Numbered from the stretch's first letter, positions 28,324 to 39,314 are shown. The stretch is DNA of 64,000 nucleotides from an uncultured Lachnospiraceae bacterium (GCA_947174705.1 CAMWKB010000003.1:1-64000); one strand, 5' to 3'. Numbers and translations are program-made. The notes: generated by a model not told the origin, from the sequence alone.

Positions 28324-29283
28324 TTACTCTATTGGAAACAGAACCTTCTCATAGACCGGTTCCCGCAGTTCTTCCTTTTCTATATAATAAGAATCCATAA
28401 CGATGTAAGAACTGTCATAGCCTTCCAGTGCCTGAACTGCCTCACGCACACTGAGATAACCTATGCTGAAATCATCTGTCACGCAGATGCCGTCGATGTA
28501 TCCCCGGTCCATATAATTGAGAATCGGCATCGTATTCCCCCTGCCGTAAAGTCCTCTGACATGGGCTGCCGCCTCGGGGTCATCCGCCATAACACCTGCC
28601 ATCGCCGTCAAAATTTCCTGATTCTCCGCCAATATCACGGCATTCCTGTTTTTCCACACCTCCAGAATATCCAGAGACGCCAATATCCCATCTTCATCAT
28701 TTATCTTTATCGTTTGTATACTGTACCCGTCGGCAGAAAGCGCTGTTTCGGCGCCATTAATAAACATACGGTCCATATCGCTTTGCTTCGCCGGATTCGT
28801 AAGAAGTAATACAGTACTGTTTTCCTTAATATCCTCTGAAATCTTACCGGCAAGCTGCTCCCCCATATTCTCGTAATCTACAATAATACTTCCCATGCTA
28901 GCTCCGCCTAATCCGGAGCGCAGAAATATCACCGGAATTGTCATCTGCTTTCCGTTTATCTGTTCCTCATCCGCAGGAACCACAATCAGCGCATCCGCGC
29001 CATCCTGCTGTTCACGATCCATCAATTCCATCTGCTGTTCTACATCCAGTTTCTCATACAACGTGATAAAACGGACATCAACATTAAATTCCATGGCAGC
29101 CTGATCCATTCCCTTACGGAAATTACTGTAATTATCGCTCCGGACATCTTCTATAATGACAGCTATCTGATAAATTTCCCGCTCCGGCTCCCGAATGATC
29201 AAATCCGTAGAACACATGAGAAACAGTATTATCAGGAACACTATATATAAAAATATAAGCAGCTTCCCGTGTTTTCCTATCAT
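28324..29283 (-). CDS. Membrane-anchored periplasmic-binding-protein-like sensor
   Basis: N-terminal TM; YQIAVIIEDVRSDNYSNFRKGMDQAAMEFNVDVRF ... DGADALIVVPAD type-1 PBP features; adjacent to the YesM gene. Confidence 0.8.
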   Translation of the reverse strand: MIGKHGKLLIFLYIVFLIILFLMCSTDLIIREPEREIYQIAVIIEDVRSDNYSNFRKGMDQAAMEFNVDVRFITLYEKLDVEQQMELMDREQQDGADALIVVPADEEQINGKQMTIPVIFLRSGLGGASMGSIIVDYENMGEQLAGKISEDIKENSTVLLLTNPAKQSDMDRMFINGAETALSADGYSIQTIKINDEDGILASLDILEVWKNRNAVILAENQEILTAMAGVMADDPEAAAHVRGLYGRGNTMPILNYMDRGYIDGICVTDDFSIGYLSVREAVQALEGYDSSYIVMDSYYIEKEELREPVYEKVLFPIE

Positions 29284-29285
29284 TC

Positions 29286-31070
29286 TTACTCCTTTTCCAT
29301 CGCTTCCGTGTAAATCTGTGCCGGCAAGCGAATACTTATAATTGTTCCCTCATCCGGCTTCGACTGAATCGTAAGTCCGTAATCTGCACCAAAATACAAT
29401 CTTATCCGCTCATTTACATTTTTAACTCCGATTCCGGAGCCACGCTTTGAAGATACAGGACTGTTTTCTCCGAGCAGACTATCCACCTGCTCCTGCGTCA
29501 TACCTAGCCCATTATCACTTATCCTAAACCATAAATCCTCTGCCTCTCTGTATACTTTTACAGAAATTTCCCCATCACCGTCCATAAATTCCATACCGTG
29601 ATAGATTGCATTCTCCACCAGAGGCTGTAGTATCAGCTTCAGACTGCTCAGATTCATTACTTCCTCTTCAGCTTCAATATTATAAACAAATTTATTTTTA
29701 AACCTCATCTGTTGGATCATCAGGTAATTACGTACATGCTCCAATTCGTCCCTGACAGTAATGATACTTTTGCCTTTGCTGAGGCTGATACGGAAAAAAC
29801 GGGCCAGCGCTGTAACTATTTTGACCGCCTCCTGCTTTTGCTCATTTTCAATCATCCATACAATTATATCCAGTGTATTGTAGAGGAAATGAGGATTAAT
29901 CTGAGACTGTAAGGTGTCAAATTCACCCTTACGCTTGGATTCATGCTCTGCCACAATATCTTCCATCAGCGTTTTAATCCGCTTCGCCATATCTCCGATA
30001 GAACGACCCAGGTGCCTGATTTCATAAGAACCACCCATATATACATCCGTATCCAGATCGCCTGCCTCAATGGCATTGACCGACTTCTCCAATTTCTGAA
30101 TAGGCGTAGTGATACGTGATGAAATAAATGTATTGGTAATAATCAGCACCAACAGAAATGCCGCCACAACAAATACTGCAAAGAGACGCATTTTCAAATT
30201 ACCTAACGGCAAACCTTTTTCGGGCGTGACACTAAGAAGTTTCCATCCTGTATATCCTACGGATTTAACACTTACTTCTCTCCATTCTCCGCCATACTTT
30301 TCACGGTAACTTCCGTCTCTGTAATCCGCCGCTGCATCAATGTTTTCTGACATCTGCCCTGTCTCTATCATCTGCATATTAGGATGATAAATCAACTCTC
30401 CGCTGCTGCTTATCATGTAGAGATATCCCTGATTTCCCAAAGTAATATTCTCTAAAATCTGCTGTAAGCTGCTGTAACGCATATCAATCAACAGGATACC
30501 CTGTTCCGTAGATGTGCCATGTGTAATCTCAACTGCGCGGGTGAGTGTTATTACCCACCGGTACTGATTCTCATTGTTATCAAATATATACTGTACATGA
30601 GGTGTGGTAAAATGCAGGTTATCTGTCCGCTCAAGGGTATTGGCAAACCATTGCTCGTCTGTCACATCCAAATCAGTCTTCAGACGCGCCGCAGGTACCG
30701 CTTCCAGAAGTTCACCATCTTTTGACAACAGCGCAATATTGGCAATGCTGTCCTTATTATTATCATAAAGCAGGGTAATCCGGCTGTTTAAAGATTCCTT
30801 ATTTAGATCCGCATTTTTGATAACATCATAGTAAAGACTGTCAGACAGCTTCATGATGGTACGCAGATAAGAATCCACCGAGCGGTTGATCTGCCCAAGA
30901 ACAGCCTGATTCTCGTCCTGCAACGCCAGTGTCAACTGTCTTGACATCTGTGTATAGAGAATCACACCAATCAACATGATTACCGCCAGGGCACTGACCG
31001 TAAAATAGATAAAGATCATATAGCGGATACTGGTCTTTTTCTCCAGTTCCGTTGACATATCCCGTTCCAT
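29286..31070 (-). CDS. YesM-type sensor histidine kinase
   Basis: Cache sensor, HAMP, QSQINPHFLYNTLDIIVWM and GSGIGVKNVNERIRLYFG; start trimmed to MERDMSTELEKK. Confidence 0.93.
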   Translation of the reverse strand: MERDMSTELEKKTSIRYMIFIYFTVSALAVIMLIGVILYTQMSRQLTLALQDENQAVLGQINRSVDSYLRTIMKLSDSLYYDVIKNADLNKESLNSRITLLYDNNKDSIANIALLSKDGELLEAVPAARLKTDLDVTDEQWFANTLERTDNLHFTTPHVQYIFDNNENQYRWVITLTRAVEITHGTSTEQGILLIDMRYSSLQQILENITLGNQGYLYMISSSGELIYHPNMQMIETGQMSENIDAAADYRDGSYREKYGGEWREVSVKSVGYTGWKLLSVTPEKGLPLGNLKMRLFAVFVVAAFLLVLIITNTFISSRITTPIQKLEKSVNAIEAGDLDTDVYMGGSYEIRHLGRSIGDMAKRIKTLMEDIVAEHESKRKGEFDTLQSQINPHFLYNTLDIIVWMIENEQKQEAVKIVTALARFFRISLSKGKSIITVRDELEHVRNYLMIQQMRFKNKFVYNIEAEEEVMNLSSLKLILQPLVENAIYHGMEFMDGDGEISVKVYREAEDLWFRISDNGLGMTQEQVDSLLGENSPVSSKRGSGIGVKNVNERIRLYFGADYGLTIQSKPDEGTIISIRLPAQIYTEAMEKE

Positions 31071-31080
31071 AGCGCTCCTT

Positions 31081-32688
31081 TCACACTCCCCGGTACTTTG
31101 TAGGAGATACCCCGTATCGCTTTTTGAAAACATAGCTGAAATAGTTCTGCTCCTGATACCCGACCTTCTGGGCAATCATATACGTTTTATCGTCAGTCTC
31201 ATTCAGCAGTTCCACCGCTTTATTAAGGCGCACCTCAGTCAGATAATTGACATACGTCTGACCTGTCTCTTTCTTAAACACAGTGGAAAAGTAAGCCGGG
31301 CTCATGTGCAGATGCCGGCACAACATTTCTACGGACAATTCCGGATTGGAATAATTCTCCCGGATATATTCCTTGGCCTCCTCAATCACTCTTCTTGTCG
31401 TGTTATCCCTTTCCCGGTTCATAGCCTCGTTCATGCGACATGCAATGGGCACGATACGCTCTGTAAATTCCTCTCTTCGGCAGATTCCTGCCAGAACATC
31501 CTCATACTGGTCTTTAGAGTCAAACATTTCGTCCATATCCAAATCATACTGCTGCATCACTCTGATCAGACAGTTGACAATGGACAACATATAGACCTGA
31601 TATTGTCCGGCATGAACTTTAGCATCATCCATACGGACTGACAGCTTTTGAAGCACATTTTCAATCATATCACCGGAACCGAACTTAATGGCAGCTGTCA
31701 ACTCTTCCTCATCTTTAGAGTTAAACTGAAGTTTTCCCTTGCCCATAGGTTCCACATCGTTGATATAGATTGTCTTACCTTTGCCGACAATAGCTCCATA
31801 TCCCAACGCATCCACGGCGGTCCGGTAGGAGTTGCCAACCTCCTGCAAAGTATCACAGCCATGTCCAACTCCTACAGTTATCGTAACCTCCAGCACACGC
31901 CGGCTTTCCTTACAGATATCATTGAAACGGTTGATAAGTCCGTTCTGGGTATTATGCTCATCTATTGCTGCTATTACCGTAATTCCCTCGATGGAATTAA
32001 AAATAGCAAAACGGCAATAAGGCTTTAAGTAGTCTTCCAACAGTTCCCGCACAGAAATTGGTATAAGCTCCTGATGCATGGAAAGTTCCTGTGTCTCAAT
32101 TCTTTCAACCTTTTCCAGCTGAATTACAGCTGCCAGCCATTTACGCGCATCCAAAATATCTATCCCATATTCCCTCATCTTAGGAATCACTGCTGTCACA
32201 TCCATAGTTCCCCGCACCAGATTATTTAAAAATAATTCCCGAAGTAACGGCAGGCTTTCAAGATAATTTTCCCTCAAAGAATTGATGTTACGGCGCTGCT
32301 CAATCTCCTCATCCAGACTTTCCCTGATCCGCTTTAAAATCACCGCCAGTTCCTCACCGTTTACCGGCTTTAAAATATATTCCGTAACATTAAGCTTAAT
32401 TGCCTGTTTGGCATATTCAAAATCATCGAATCCGGAAAAAATCAGTATCTTCATAAATGGATATTTCTCACGAATCTTTGCTGTCAAAGTTAATCCGTCC
32501 ATATAGGGCATACGGATGTCCGTTATGACCACATCCGGCTCAAACTGCTCAAGCTTCTCAAGCGCATCCTCTCCATTTTCAGCATCGCCTACTACCTCGA
32601 AGCCAAGCTGCTCCCAATCCATCTTACGTATAATTGCCTTTCGCACCTCTTCTTCATCGTCTACCAGCATGATACGATACAGACTCAT
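31081..32688 (-). CDS. YesN-type response regulator with AraC C-terminal domain
   Basis: MLVDDEEEVRKAIIRKMDW ... DVVITDIRMPYMDG; C-terminal MSPAYFSTVFKKETGQTYVNYLTEVRLNKA. Confidence 0.95.
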   Translation of the reverse strand: MSLYRIMLVDDEEEVRKAIIRKMDWEQLGFEVVGDAENGEDALEKLEQFEPDVVITDIRMPYMDGLTLTAKIREKYPFMKILIFSGFDDFEYAKQAIKLNVTEYILKPVNGEELAVILKRIRESLDEEIEQRRNINSLRENYLESLPLLRELFLNNLVRGTMDVTAVIPKMREYGIDILDARKWLAAVIQLEKVERIETQELSMHQELIPISVRELLEDYLKPYCRFAIFNSIEGITVIAAIDEHNTQNGLINRFNDICKESRRVLEVTITVGVGHGCDTLQEVGNSYRTAVDALGYGAIVGKGKTIYINDVEPMGKGKLQFNSKDEEELTAAIKFGSGDMIENVLQKLSVRMDDAKVHAGQYQVYMLSIVNCLIRVMQQYDLDMDEMFDSKDQYEDVLAGICRREEFTERIVPIACRMNEAMNRERDNTTRRVIEEAKEYIRENYSNPELSVEMLCRHLHMSPAYFSTVFKKETGQTYVNYLTEVRLNKAVELLNETDDKTYMIAQKVGYQEQNYFSYVFKKRYGVSPTKYRGV

Positions 32689-32802
32689 AGCAAATTCCTG
32701 CCTTTCAAAATATCATCACATATTGAGAGAATATTATTACTTGAACATATCATATCTTATTGATGGCGTTTTTTCAATAATTCCCTTTTTATCTTAAAAA
32801 AG

Positions 32803-32836
32803 AAACCCCCAACTCCACATTCAGAGTCAGGGTTCT
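32803..32836 (-). terminator. Hairpin terminator
   Basis: gaaacccccaactc ... gagtcagggttct inverted repeat; minus strand runs into T-rich sequence; lies between 32883 and 32688 genes. Confidence 0.65.
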
Positions 32837-32882
32837 ATTATTTGCTTTATTTAATTTCACGTATTTATGCTCTACCACATAC

Positions 32883-33374
32883 TTACACCCTTTCATATAC
32901 CTTAAAATAATTAACGCCCAACTGATACCTAATCTGCAATCTCATCAAGCAATCAAATATCGCGAACAATATAACAAATACAGCAGCCTGCGAAGGAATT
33001 GTCCTAAACCACATACCGCAAAAACGATATAACACAAAGTAAAAAATAATAAATGAAACAGGAATTGAAAAAGTAATTCTGATTACAAAATCGCATATGT
33101 AATAGAGAAGCGCATCATTTTCTTTCTTACTTATAAGCCTAAAGAATAAAATAAGAAACATATTTGCAAACAAAAAAGCGGCAAGCAGAAGTGCACGCTT
33201 TGAATCAATATAATAATTGCCAAAGACAGAATCCATAACTGCGGAAATATAAATCTCATTCATGATAGTAATAAATACAACTGATGCTGCCGCTGCATAA
33301 ACAATTAAATTGAAAGCACGGAAAATGTAACGCGCCGGCTTATATTGGTTATACATATGTAATCCTCCGTTCAT
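32883..33374 (-). CDS. Uncharacterised four-TM membrane protein
   Basis: 163 aa, TM-rich, bounded by a terminator downstream. Confidence 0.6.
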   Translation of the reverse strand: MNGGLHMYNQYKPARYIFRAFNLIVYAAAASVVFITIMNEIYISAVMDSVFGNYYIDSKRALLLAAFLFANMFLILFFRLISKKENDALLYYICDFVIRITFSIPVSFIIFYFVLYRFCGMWFRTIPSQAAVFVILFAIFDCLMRLQIRYQLGVNYFKVYERV

Positions 33375-33420
33375 AAATAACTATTCTTCTTCTAAATATA
33401 AAATTTATAACAAGTAATCT

Positions 33421-34674
33421 TTATACAACCCGCCTAATCGTAATAATACTCCTATATGTAGCCGACGCCCTTCTTATTCCCGTGCGCTCCGTACTGGCAT
33501 GTACAATCTCTCCGTTTCCGATATAAATTCCCACATGACCGCCATAATAGATAATATCGCCCGGCTGAGCGTCTGAATAGGAAACGGCTTTACCGACTCC
33601 GGACTGGGCATATGAACTTCTTGGTAGGGAAATTCCGAAATTATTATAAACTGCCCAGACAAACCCCGAGCAATCTGCACCGTTAGTAAGACTCGTACCG
33701 CCTGCCTTATATGGATTTCCTACCCATTTACAGGCAAAGTTGGCTATCTCCTGACCTTTTGAACTTCCTGAAGATGATGGTTTAGGCTTTTCCTGTTCCG
33801 AAGACTTATCTTCTTCATTCTTGTCCCCATTATTTTTATCTCCGTCACTTTGGTCTCCATCTCCATCATTTTCTGCTGCCTTACGCGCTTCTTCCTCAGC
33901 TTTTTTCCTTGCTTCTTCTTCAGCCTTTCTTCTGGCTTCCTCTTCTTCTAACTTTTTAATCTGTGCAGTTTCCTGTTTGATTTTAGTCGTATATGCGGCT
34001 GCTTCCTGCCTTGCCTTAGCCAGCATTACATCATAGTTTTCGTACTCTTTTTGTTTCTTGGCAAGAATATCTTCTACGTAAGCCTGCTCTTCTTCAAGCT
34101 CATACTGTGAAGTCTGCAGTTCAGACTTCTCTTCCTCTAAACGGTCCTGCAGAGCGGCAACCTCTTCAACAGTTTTCTGATATTCTTCCAGAAGTTTTCT
34201 GTCATATTCATAAAGAGCTTCAACATACTCGGCCTTATTCAGCATATCACCTATACTGGCCGATTCAAAAAAGAGCTGCAGGTATGATGTATCACCCTTT
34301 TCATACATGAACTTAATCCTGATCTTCATGGATTCATACTGTTCATCCTTGGTGGCAACAGCGGCGTCATAATCCGCCTGCGTTTTCACTATCTCTTCCT
34401 CTTTCTTACCGATTTCTTCCTCAATCAGATTTATGTCGGTAAGCAGACTGACCATCTCTGCATCCAGTTCTTCAATTTCAGCTCCTATGTCCGCCTGCGC
34501 GCCTTTATATCCCGAAATCTGCTTATTAATATCATTAAGCTGCTCTTCGTTCTTTTTCTTTTCCTCTTGTATCTCAGAAATAGTCGTGGCATTCACCGGC
34601 GTCACCATCATGGAAAATACACTTATGAAAATTATTATTATGACAATATTTGTCATTCGTTTCCTCATATGCAT
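33421..34674 (-). CDS. Secreted NlpC/P60 peptidoglycan hydrolase with N-terminal coiled coil
   Basis: Signal peptide; long coiled coil; NGADCSGFVWAVYNNFGISLPRSSYAQ ... PGDIIYYGGHVGIYIGNGEIVHAS. Confidence 0.93.
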   Translation of the reverse strand: MHMRKRMTNIVIIIIFISVFSMMVTPVNATTISEIQEEKKKNEEQLNDINKQISGYKGAQADIGAEIEELDAEMVSLLTDINLIEEEIGKKEEEIVKTQADYDAAVATKDEQYESMKIRIKFMYEKGDTSYLQLFFESASIGDMLNKAEYVEALYEYDRKLLEEYQKTVEEVAALQDRLEEEKSELQTSQYELEEEQAYVEDILAKKQKEYENYDVMLAKARQEAAAYTTKIKQETAQIKKLEEEEARRKAEEEARKKAEEEARKAAENDGDGDQSDGDKNNGDKNEEDKSSEQEKPKPSSSGSSKGQEIANFACKWVGNPYKAGGTSLTNGADCSGFVWAVYNNFGISLPRSSYAQSGVGKAVSYSDAQPGDIIYYGGHVGIYIGNGEIVHASTERTGIRRASATYRSIITIRRVV

Positions 34675-34692
34675 ACGCCTCTTAAAGTAGGA

Positions 34693-36090
34693 TTATAATT
34701 CGCAGTTATTTACCGTTCTTGGGAACGGAATAACGTCTCTTATATTGCCCATGCCTGTCAGATACATAACGCATCTTTCAAAACCGAGACCAAAGCCCGC
34801 ATGTCTTGCAGAACCATACTTTCTTAAGTCAAGATAGAACTGATAATCCTCCTTATTAAGTCCAAGCTCATCCATTCTCTTTTCCAATGTTTCCAAATTA
34901 TCTTCCCTCTGGCTGCCGCCGATAATTTCACCGATTCCGGGCACCAGGCAGTCCATAGCCGCAACTGTCTTGCCGTCTTCATTTAACTTCATATAAAAGG
35001 CCTTGATTTCCTTCGGATAATCTGTCACAAATACAGGGCGCTTGAATTCTTTTTCTGTTAAAAAGCGCTCATGCTCGGTTTGGAGGTCGCAGCCCCATGA
35101 TACTTTGTATTCAAATTCATCGTTATGCTTTTCAAGAATATTGATTGCCTCCGTATAGGTCACATGTCCAAAATCGGAATTCAGCACGTGATTTAATCTG
35201 TCAATCAATCCCTTATCTACGAACTGGTTAAAGAAGTTCATTTCCTCAGGCGCATTGTCAAGCACATAACGTATAATGTGTTTAAGCATTGCTTCTGCCA
35301 ATATCATATCATCTGTCAGATCCGCAAAAGCTATCTCAGGCTCAATCATCCAGAATTCCGCCGCATGTCTTGTGGTATTGGAATTCTCGGCACGGAAAGT
35401 AGGTCCGAAAGTATATACGTTTTTGAAAGCAAATGCATACGTTTCTACGTTCAACTGTCCGCTTACGGTAAGACTGGTAGGCTTACCGAAGAAATCCTGC
35501 GAATAGTCTATACTGCCGTCCTCAGTTCTCGGAATATTCTCTAAATCCAGTGTCGTTACCTGGAACATTTCACCCGCGCCTTCACAGTCGCTGCTGGTAA
35601 TAAGCGGTGTATGCACATATACAAAGCCTCGCTCCTGGAAAAAAGTATGAATTGCATAAGCAATCAGTGACCGGACGCGGAACGTCGCCTGAAACGTATT
35701 TGTTCTTGGTCTTAAATGTGAAATTGTCCTCAAATATTCAAAAGAGTGTCTCTTTTTCTGCAAAGGATAATCCGATGTTGAAACACCTTCAATCATAATT
35801 TCCTTAGCCTGCATCTCAAAAGGTTGTTTTGCCTGCGGGGTTTCTACAATCTGACCCTTAGCTACAATAGCAGAACCTACATTGAGCTTTGAAATCGCAT
35901 CAAAATTTTTAAGCACATCACTGTATACAATTTGCAGCGGCTCAAAAAATGTTCCGTCATTGAGCACGATAAAACCAAAAGTCTTAGAGTCCCTGATACT
36001 TCTGACCCATCCGCCAACCGTTATCTCCTTATTAATGTATTCTTCTTTGTTTCTAAATAAATCCCTGATATCTGTTAATTCCATTCCCAT
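34693..36090 (-). CDS. asnS: Asparaginyl-tRNA synthetase
   Basis: [24 protein letters not shown]-fold; [48 protein letters not shown]. Confidence 0.97.
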   Translation of the reverse strand: MGMELTDIRDLFRNKEEYINKEITVGGWVRSIRDSKTFGFIVLNDGTFFEPLQIVYSDVLKNFDAISKLNVGSAIVAKGQIVETPQAKQPFEMQAKEIMIEGVSTSDYPLQKKRHSFEYLRTISHLRPRTNTFQATFRVRSLIAYAIHTFFQERGFVYVHTPLITSSDCEGAGEMFQVTTLDLENIPRTEDGSIDYSQDFFGKPTSLTVSGQLNVETYAFAFKNVYTFGPTFRAENSNTTRHAAEFWMIEPEIAFADLTDDMILAEAMLKHIIRYVLDNAPEEMNFFNQFVDKGLIDRLNHVLNSDFGHVTYTEAINILEKHNDEFEYKVSWGCDLQTEHERFLTEKEFKRPVFVTDYPKEIKAFYMKLNEDGKTVAAMDCLVPGIGEIIGGSQREDNLETLEKRMDELGLNKEDYQFYLDLRKYGSARHAGFGLGFERCVMYLTGMGNIRDVIPFPRTVNNCEL

Positions 36091-36111
36091 TTTCTTTTTA
36101 AATCCTCACTT

Positions 36112-37305
36112 TCATTCTGCTTCATTTGTATTTATTGTAGCGTTATCAAGTAAAAATGCTACTACTTTTTCCGCCATCATATATTCACTCAGCGATTCTT
36201 CATCCATCTGTTCCTTCAGAACGTCCACAGATTGAAATCCGTAGTTTTGTGCCAATTCTTCCATGGTCTGTGCTTTTTCTTCATCTGTCATATTAAGACT
36301 TTCAGCGTCCGCAATTGCCTGAAACATTATATACTGTTTAGCCATCATCTGTGCATTATTTCTGATAATTGCAGTATAAGCCGCCTCATCCATATTATAA
36401 TAGTTTTGAACATAAGTATTCAGATCCAGACCAACAGAGGCTGCCGCTTCCGTCATATCCTCAATCAGTACATCATAATAACGGTCTATAAGCCCGCCTG
36501 GTAATTCTTCTTTAAAAGTACAGTTTTCCATAACAGCGCCGGTAACATCATTTTTTATATTCTGCTCATATGTTCTCATAGCCGCAGAAGATAAATAATC
36601 ATGCATGTAACTGTTAAGCTCCTCCACCGTACTACACTCTCCGACCGCCAGCTCTTTAACAAGCTCGTCCGTAAGTTCAGGCAATTCTGAAATGGATAAA
36701 CTGTTAATAGTCACTTCAAATGTAACCGAGACGCCCGCCATCTCTTTATTACCATAATTCTCCGGAAACGTCAGATCTAACGACACCGTATCCCCAACAT
36801 TTGCACCAATCAGACCATCTTCAAATCCCGGAATAAAACTACCTGAACCGATTACTAAATCAAACCCTTGATCCGCACCGCGGTCAAATGGCACCCCGTC
36901 GCGATAACCCGTATAATCTATATTTGCAGTATCGCCTTCACGAACATCAGTTCTATCCTCGACCGGTATCTTAACTGCCCGCGAGGCAAGAATGTAATCA
37001 TCAATGTATTTGTCTACATCTTCCTGTGAAACGGAAGGGCCTTCTTCGGTAATCTCGACTCCCTTATATTCACCAAGCGTAACAAAATCGGCTGCACTTA
37101 TTTCGCTTATATAAACGTAACCTTTTGCCTCATTATCCACGCTGTTTTCCGCTTTATTGTCTGTGCCGGCTTCTGTGTTGTTTTCTGCATTAATATCTGC
37201 ATTATTTTCCCTATTATTATCAGAATTATTTCCGCAGGCTGATACTGTTCCCACCATAAACATAACTGCCAACAATAATGCTGTCTTTTTACTAATAATC
37301 ATCAT
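36112..37305 (-). CDS. Trigger-factor-like FKBP-type peptidyl-prolyl isomerase lipoprotein
   Basis: Lipobox VSACGN; N/E-rich linker; GDTANIDYTGYRDGVPFDRGADQGFDLVIGSGSFIPGFEDGLIGANVGD FKBP region, trigger-factor-like C-terminus. Confidence 0.88.
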   Translation of the reverse strand: MMIISKKTALLLAVMFMVGTVSACGNNSDNNRENNADINAENNTEAGTDNKAENSVDNEAKGYVYISEISAADFVTLGEYKGVEITEEGPSVSQEDVDKYIDDYILASRAVKIPVEDRTDVREGDTANIDYTGYRDGVPFDRGADQGFDLVIGSGSFIPGFEDGLIGANVGDTVSLDLTFPENYGNKEMAGVSVTFEVTINSLSISELPELTDELVKELAVGECSTVEELNSYMHDYLSSAAMRTYEQNIKNDVTGAVMENCTFKEELPGGLIDRYYDVLIEDMTEAAASVGLDLNTYVQNYYNMDEAAYTAIIRNNAQMMAKQYIMFQAIADAESLNMTDEEKAQTMEELAQNYGFQSVDVLKEQMDEESLSEYMMAEKVVAFLLDNATINTNEAE

Positions 37306-37494
37306 TTTTCCTCTCTAATATCCCATATACAGATAAATATATCATAAATCACAACTATATTAAAGTATTTATTTTTAATTAAATTCCCCATTTCAGTTAA
37401 TTTAAACCAAAACAATAAATATTCTTCTTCCTGCCCTTGCTTAATATTCAAATCAATGCTAAAATATGGAATATCTATGTTCGGAGGTGGCAAT

Positions 37495-37974
37495 ATGAAT
37501 ACAGTAACAATAGTAATATTGAGTATTTTAGCTGTTCTTGTTATTGCAGCGGTTGTATTTTACTTTTTAGGAAAGAAGCTTCAGAAAAAGCAGGAGGAAA
37601 GTCAGGCACAGATAGATGCGATGAAACAGACCGTATCCATGCTGATCATTGATAAAAAGCGGATGAAAATGAAGGATGCGGGGCTGCCACCTATGGTTAT
37701 GGAACAGACGCCTAAGTACCTTAGAAATTCCAAGCTGCCGGTTGTAAAGGCCAAAGTCGGACCACAGATTATGACTCTTATTTCCGATGAAAGAATTTTT
37801 GATTCAATACCTGTCAAAAAAGAAGTAAAAGCTGTCGTAAGCGGAATATATATCACTGATGTCAAAGGACTTCACGGCAAACAGCAGGTTAACGTAGAGA
37901 AAAAGAAAAAAGGCTTCTTCAAACGGGCTATCGAAAAAGCTCAGGAAAAAGCCGGTGCAACACCTATAAAATAA
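37495..37974 (+). CDS. Uncharacterised single-TM protein
   Basis: MNTVTIVILSILAVLVIAAVVFYFLGKKLQKKQEE; RBS ggaggtgg upstream; terminator directly after. Confidence 0.75.
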   Translation: MNTVTIVILSILAVLVIAAVVFYFLGKKLQKKQEESQAQIDAMKQTVSMLIIDKKRMKMKDAGLPPMVMEQTPKYLRNSKLPVVKAKVGPQIMTLISDERIFDSIPVKKEVKAVVSGIYITDVKGLHGKQQVNVEKKKKGFFKRAIEKAQEKAGATPIK

Positions 37975-37976
37975 CA

Positions 37977-38000
37977 AAGTCAGGCCTAAGCGCCTGACTT
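37977..38000 (+). terminator. Terminator, possibly bidirectional, between convergent genes
   Basis: aagtcaggc-ctaagc-gcctgactt followed by ttt. Confidence 0.8.
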
Positions 38001-38001
38001 T

Positions 38002-38436
38002 TTAGATTGTATTATGGGATTGTATTTTCATATTCATACTGCAGTCCGAAAGATGCCCTCCGTCAGCATCAAGCGTATACTCCACATCTATTTCAATTAT
38101 ATCCGGCTGTACTGTAACATTAATCTTTTTCGTGCTTATTCCAAGCAAAATATTACCGTATGGGGTATTATAGCTTGTCACGTTTTTTTTATTTTTCTCA
38201 AAAAGCATGCGTACGCCTATAGGTCCGTTTCTTATGATTTCAAGCATTTCTTCATTAAACTTAACCTTGGTTTTCACGGCTTTGCTAAAGCCTTCCATCA
38301 CCTCATCATAAAGAACATAGTGTCTGCTGTTTTTTTCATAATAATTGCCGGATATAAGAGTCTGCGTTCTGTCTTCCTGTGTTTCCCCAAGATTAGACTG
38401 CACGGTGCAAAGCGATATCAGTACATCCTTAGTCAT
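38002..38436 (-). CDS. DUF1934-family protein (YwiB-like)
   Basis: 144 aa; YTLDADGGHLSDCSMNMKI and overall pattern typical of the family. Confidence 0.7.
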   Translation of the reverse strand: MTKDVLISLCTVQSNLGETQEDRTQTLISGNYYEKNSRHYVLYDEVMEGFSKAVKTKVKFNEEMLEIIRNGPIGVRMLFEKNKKNVTSYNTPYGNILLGISTKKINVTVQPDIIEIDVEYTLDADGGHLSDCSMNMKIQSHNTI

Positions 38437-38437
38437 T

Positions 38438-39274
38438 TTAAAATTCCTCTATATTGATTGTCTTGGCCGATAAAATCCCATAAGGTATGATTGAATTGGC
38501 AAACTTCTGAAACTTCTCCGCCGCATCACTCACAAAAAATCTATACAGCTCAGTTCCCAGTTCAGGTCTTTTATCACTCTCCAAATCCTCTTTTATAAGC
38601 AGCTCTTTAAGCTCTCTCGCCGTCTCATAAGCCGGATTAACAAGAGTCACTTTGTCTCCCATAATTTTTCCGACAGTGGAGCGGATAAGCGGATAATGCG
38701 TACAGCCAAGAATAAGGGTATCAATGTCTATATCAATTAATTCTGAAAGATATCTTCTGGCAATCTCATCCGTCACCGGGTCTTCCCACAAGCCCTCTTC
38801 CACAAGAGGCACAAACAGCGGACAGGCTTTTTCCACAACACTGACACTCGTGTCATTTTCTTCTATGTATCTTTTATAAATCCCGCTGCTAATAGTTGCC
38901 TGAGTTGCAATAACACCGATTTTCCCATTGTGCGTGGCTTCTATAGCAGTTTTGGCTCCCGGCTTCACCACTCCGATTATAGGTATGTCCACTTCATGTT
39001 CGAGTTCATCCAGTGCATAAGCGCTTGCCGTATTGCAGGCCACTACGATTGCTTTTACATCCTGCATCTGCAGAAATCTTACAATCTGTCTTGAAAACCT
39101 TGTTACAGTCTCTTTGGATTTATTTCCATAAGGAACTCTCGCCGTATCCCCGAAATACACTATTCTCTCATTCGGCAGCTGGCGCATGATTTCTCTCGCC
39201 ACCGTCAATCCTCCGACTCCGGAATCAAAAACCCCGATTGGCGCATTACAAAGCAATTCCTTTTCTTTCATCAC
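38438..39274 (-). CDS. murI: Glutamate racemase
   Basis: IGVFDSGVGGLTVAREIMRQLPNE, VACNTASAYAL, LILGCTHYPLI. Confidence 0.97.
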   Translation of the reverse strand: MMKEKELLCNAPIGVFDSGVGGLTVAREIMRQLPNERIVYFGDTARVPYGNKSKETVTRFSRQIVRFLQMQDVKAIVVACNTASAYALDELEHEVDIPIIGVVKPGAKTAIEATHNGKIGVIATQATISSGIYKRYIEENDTSVSVVEKACPLFVPLVEEGLWEDPVTDEIARRYLSELIDIDIDTLILGCTHYPLIRSTVGKIMGDKVTLVNPAYETARELKELLIKEDLESDKRPELGTELYRFFVSDAAEKFQKFANSIIPYGILSAKTINIEEF

Positions 39275-39314
39275 ATACTTATGCTCCTTCTGTTTATAGA
39301 GTCAAATATTTTAA

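Noticed and set aside
33821-34036. Ser/Ala-rich plus-strand ORF
   Set aside because: Antisense to the coiled-coil (EEARRKAEEEARKKAEEEARKAAEN) region of the NlpC/P60 protein.
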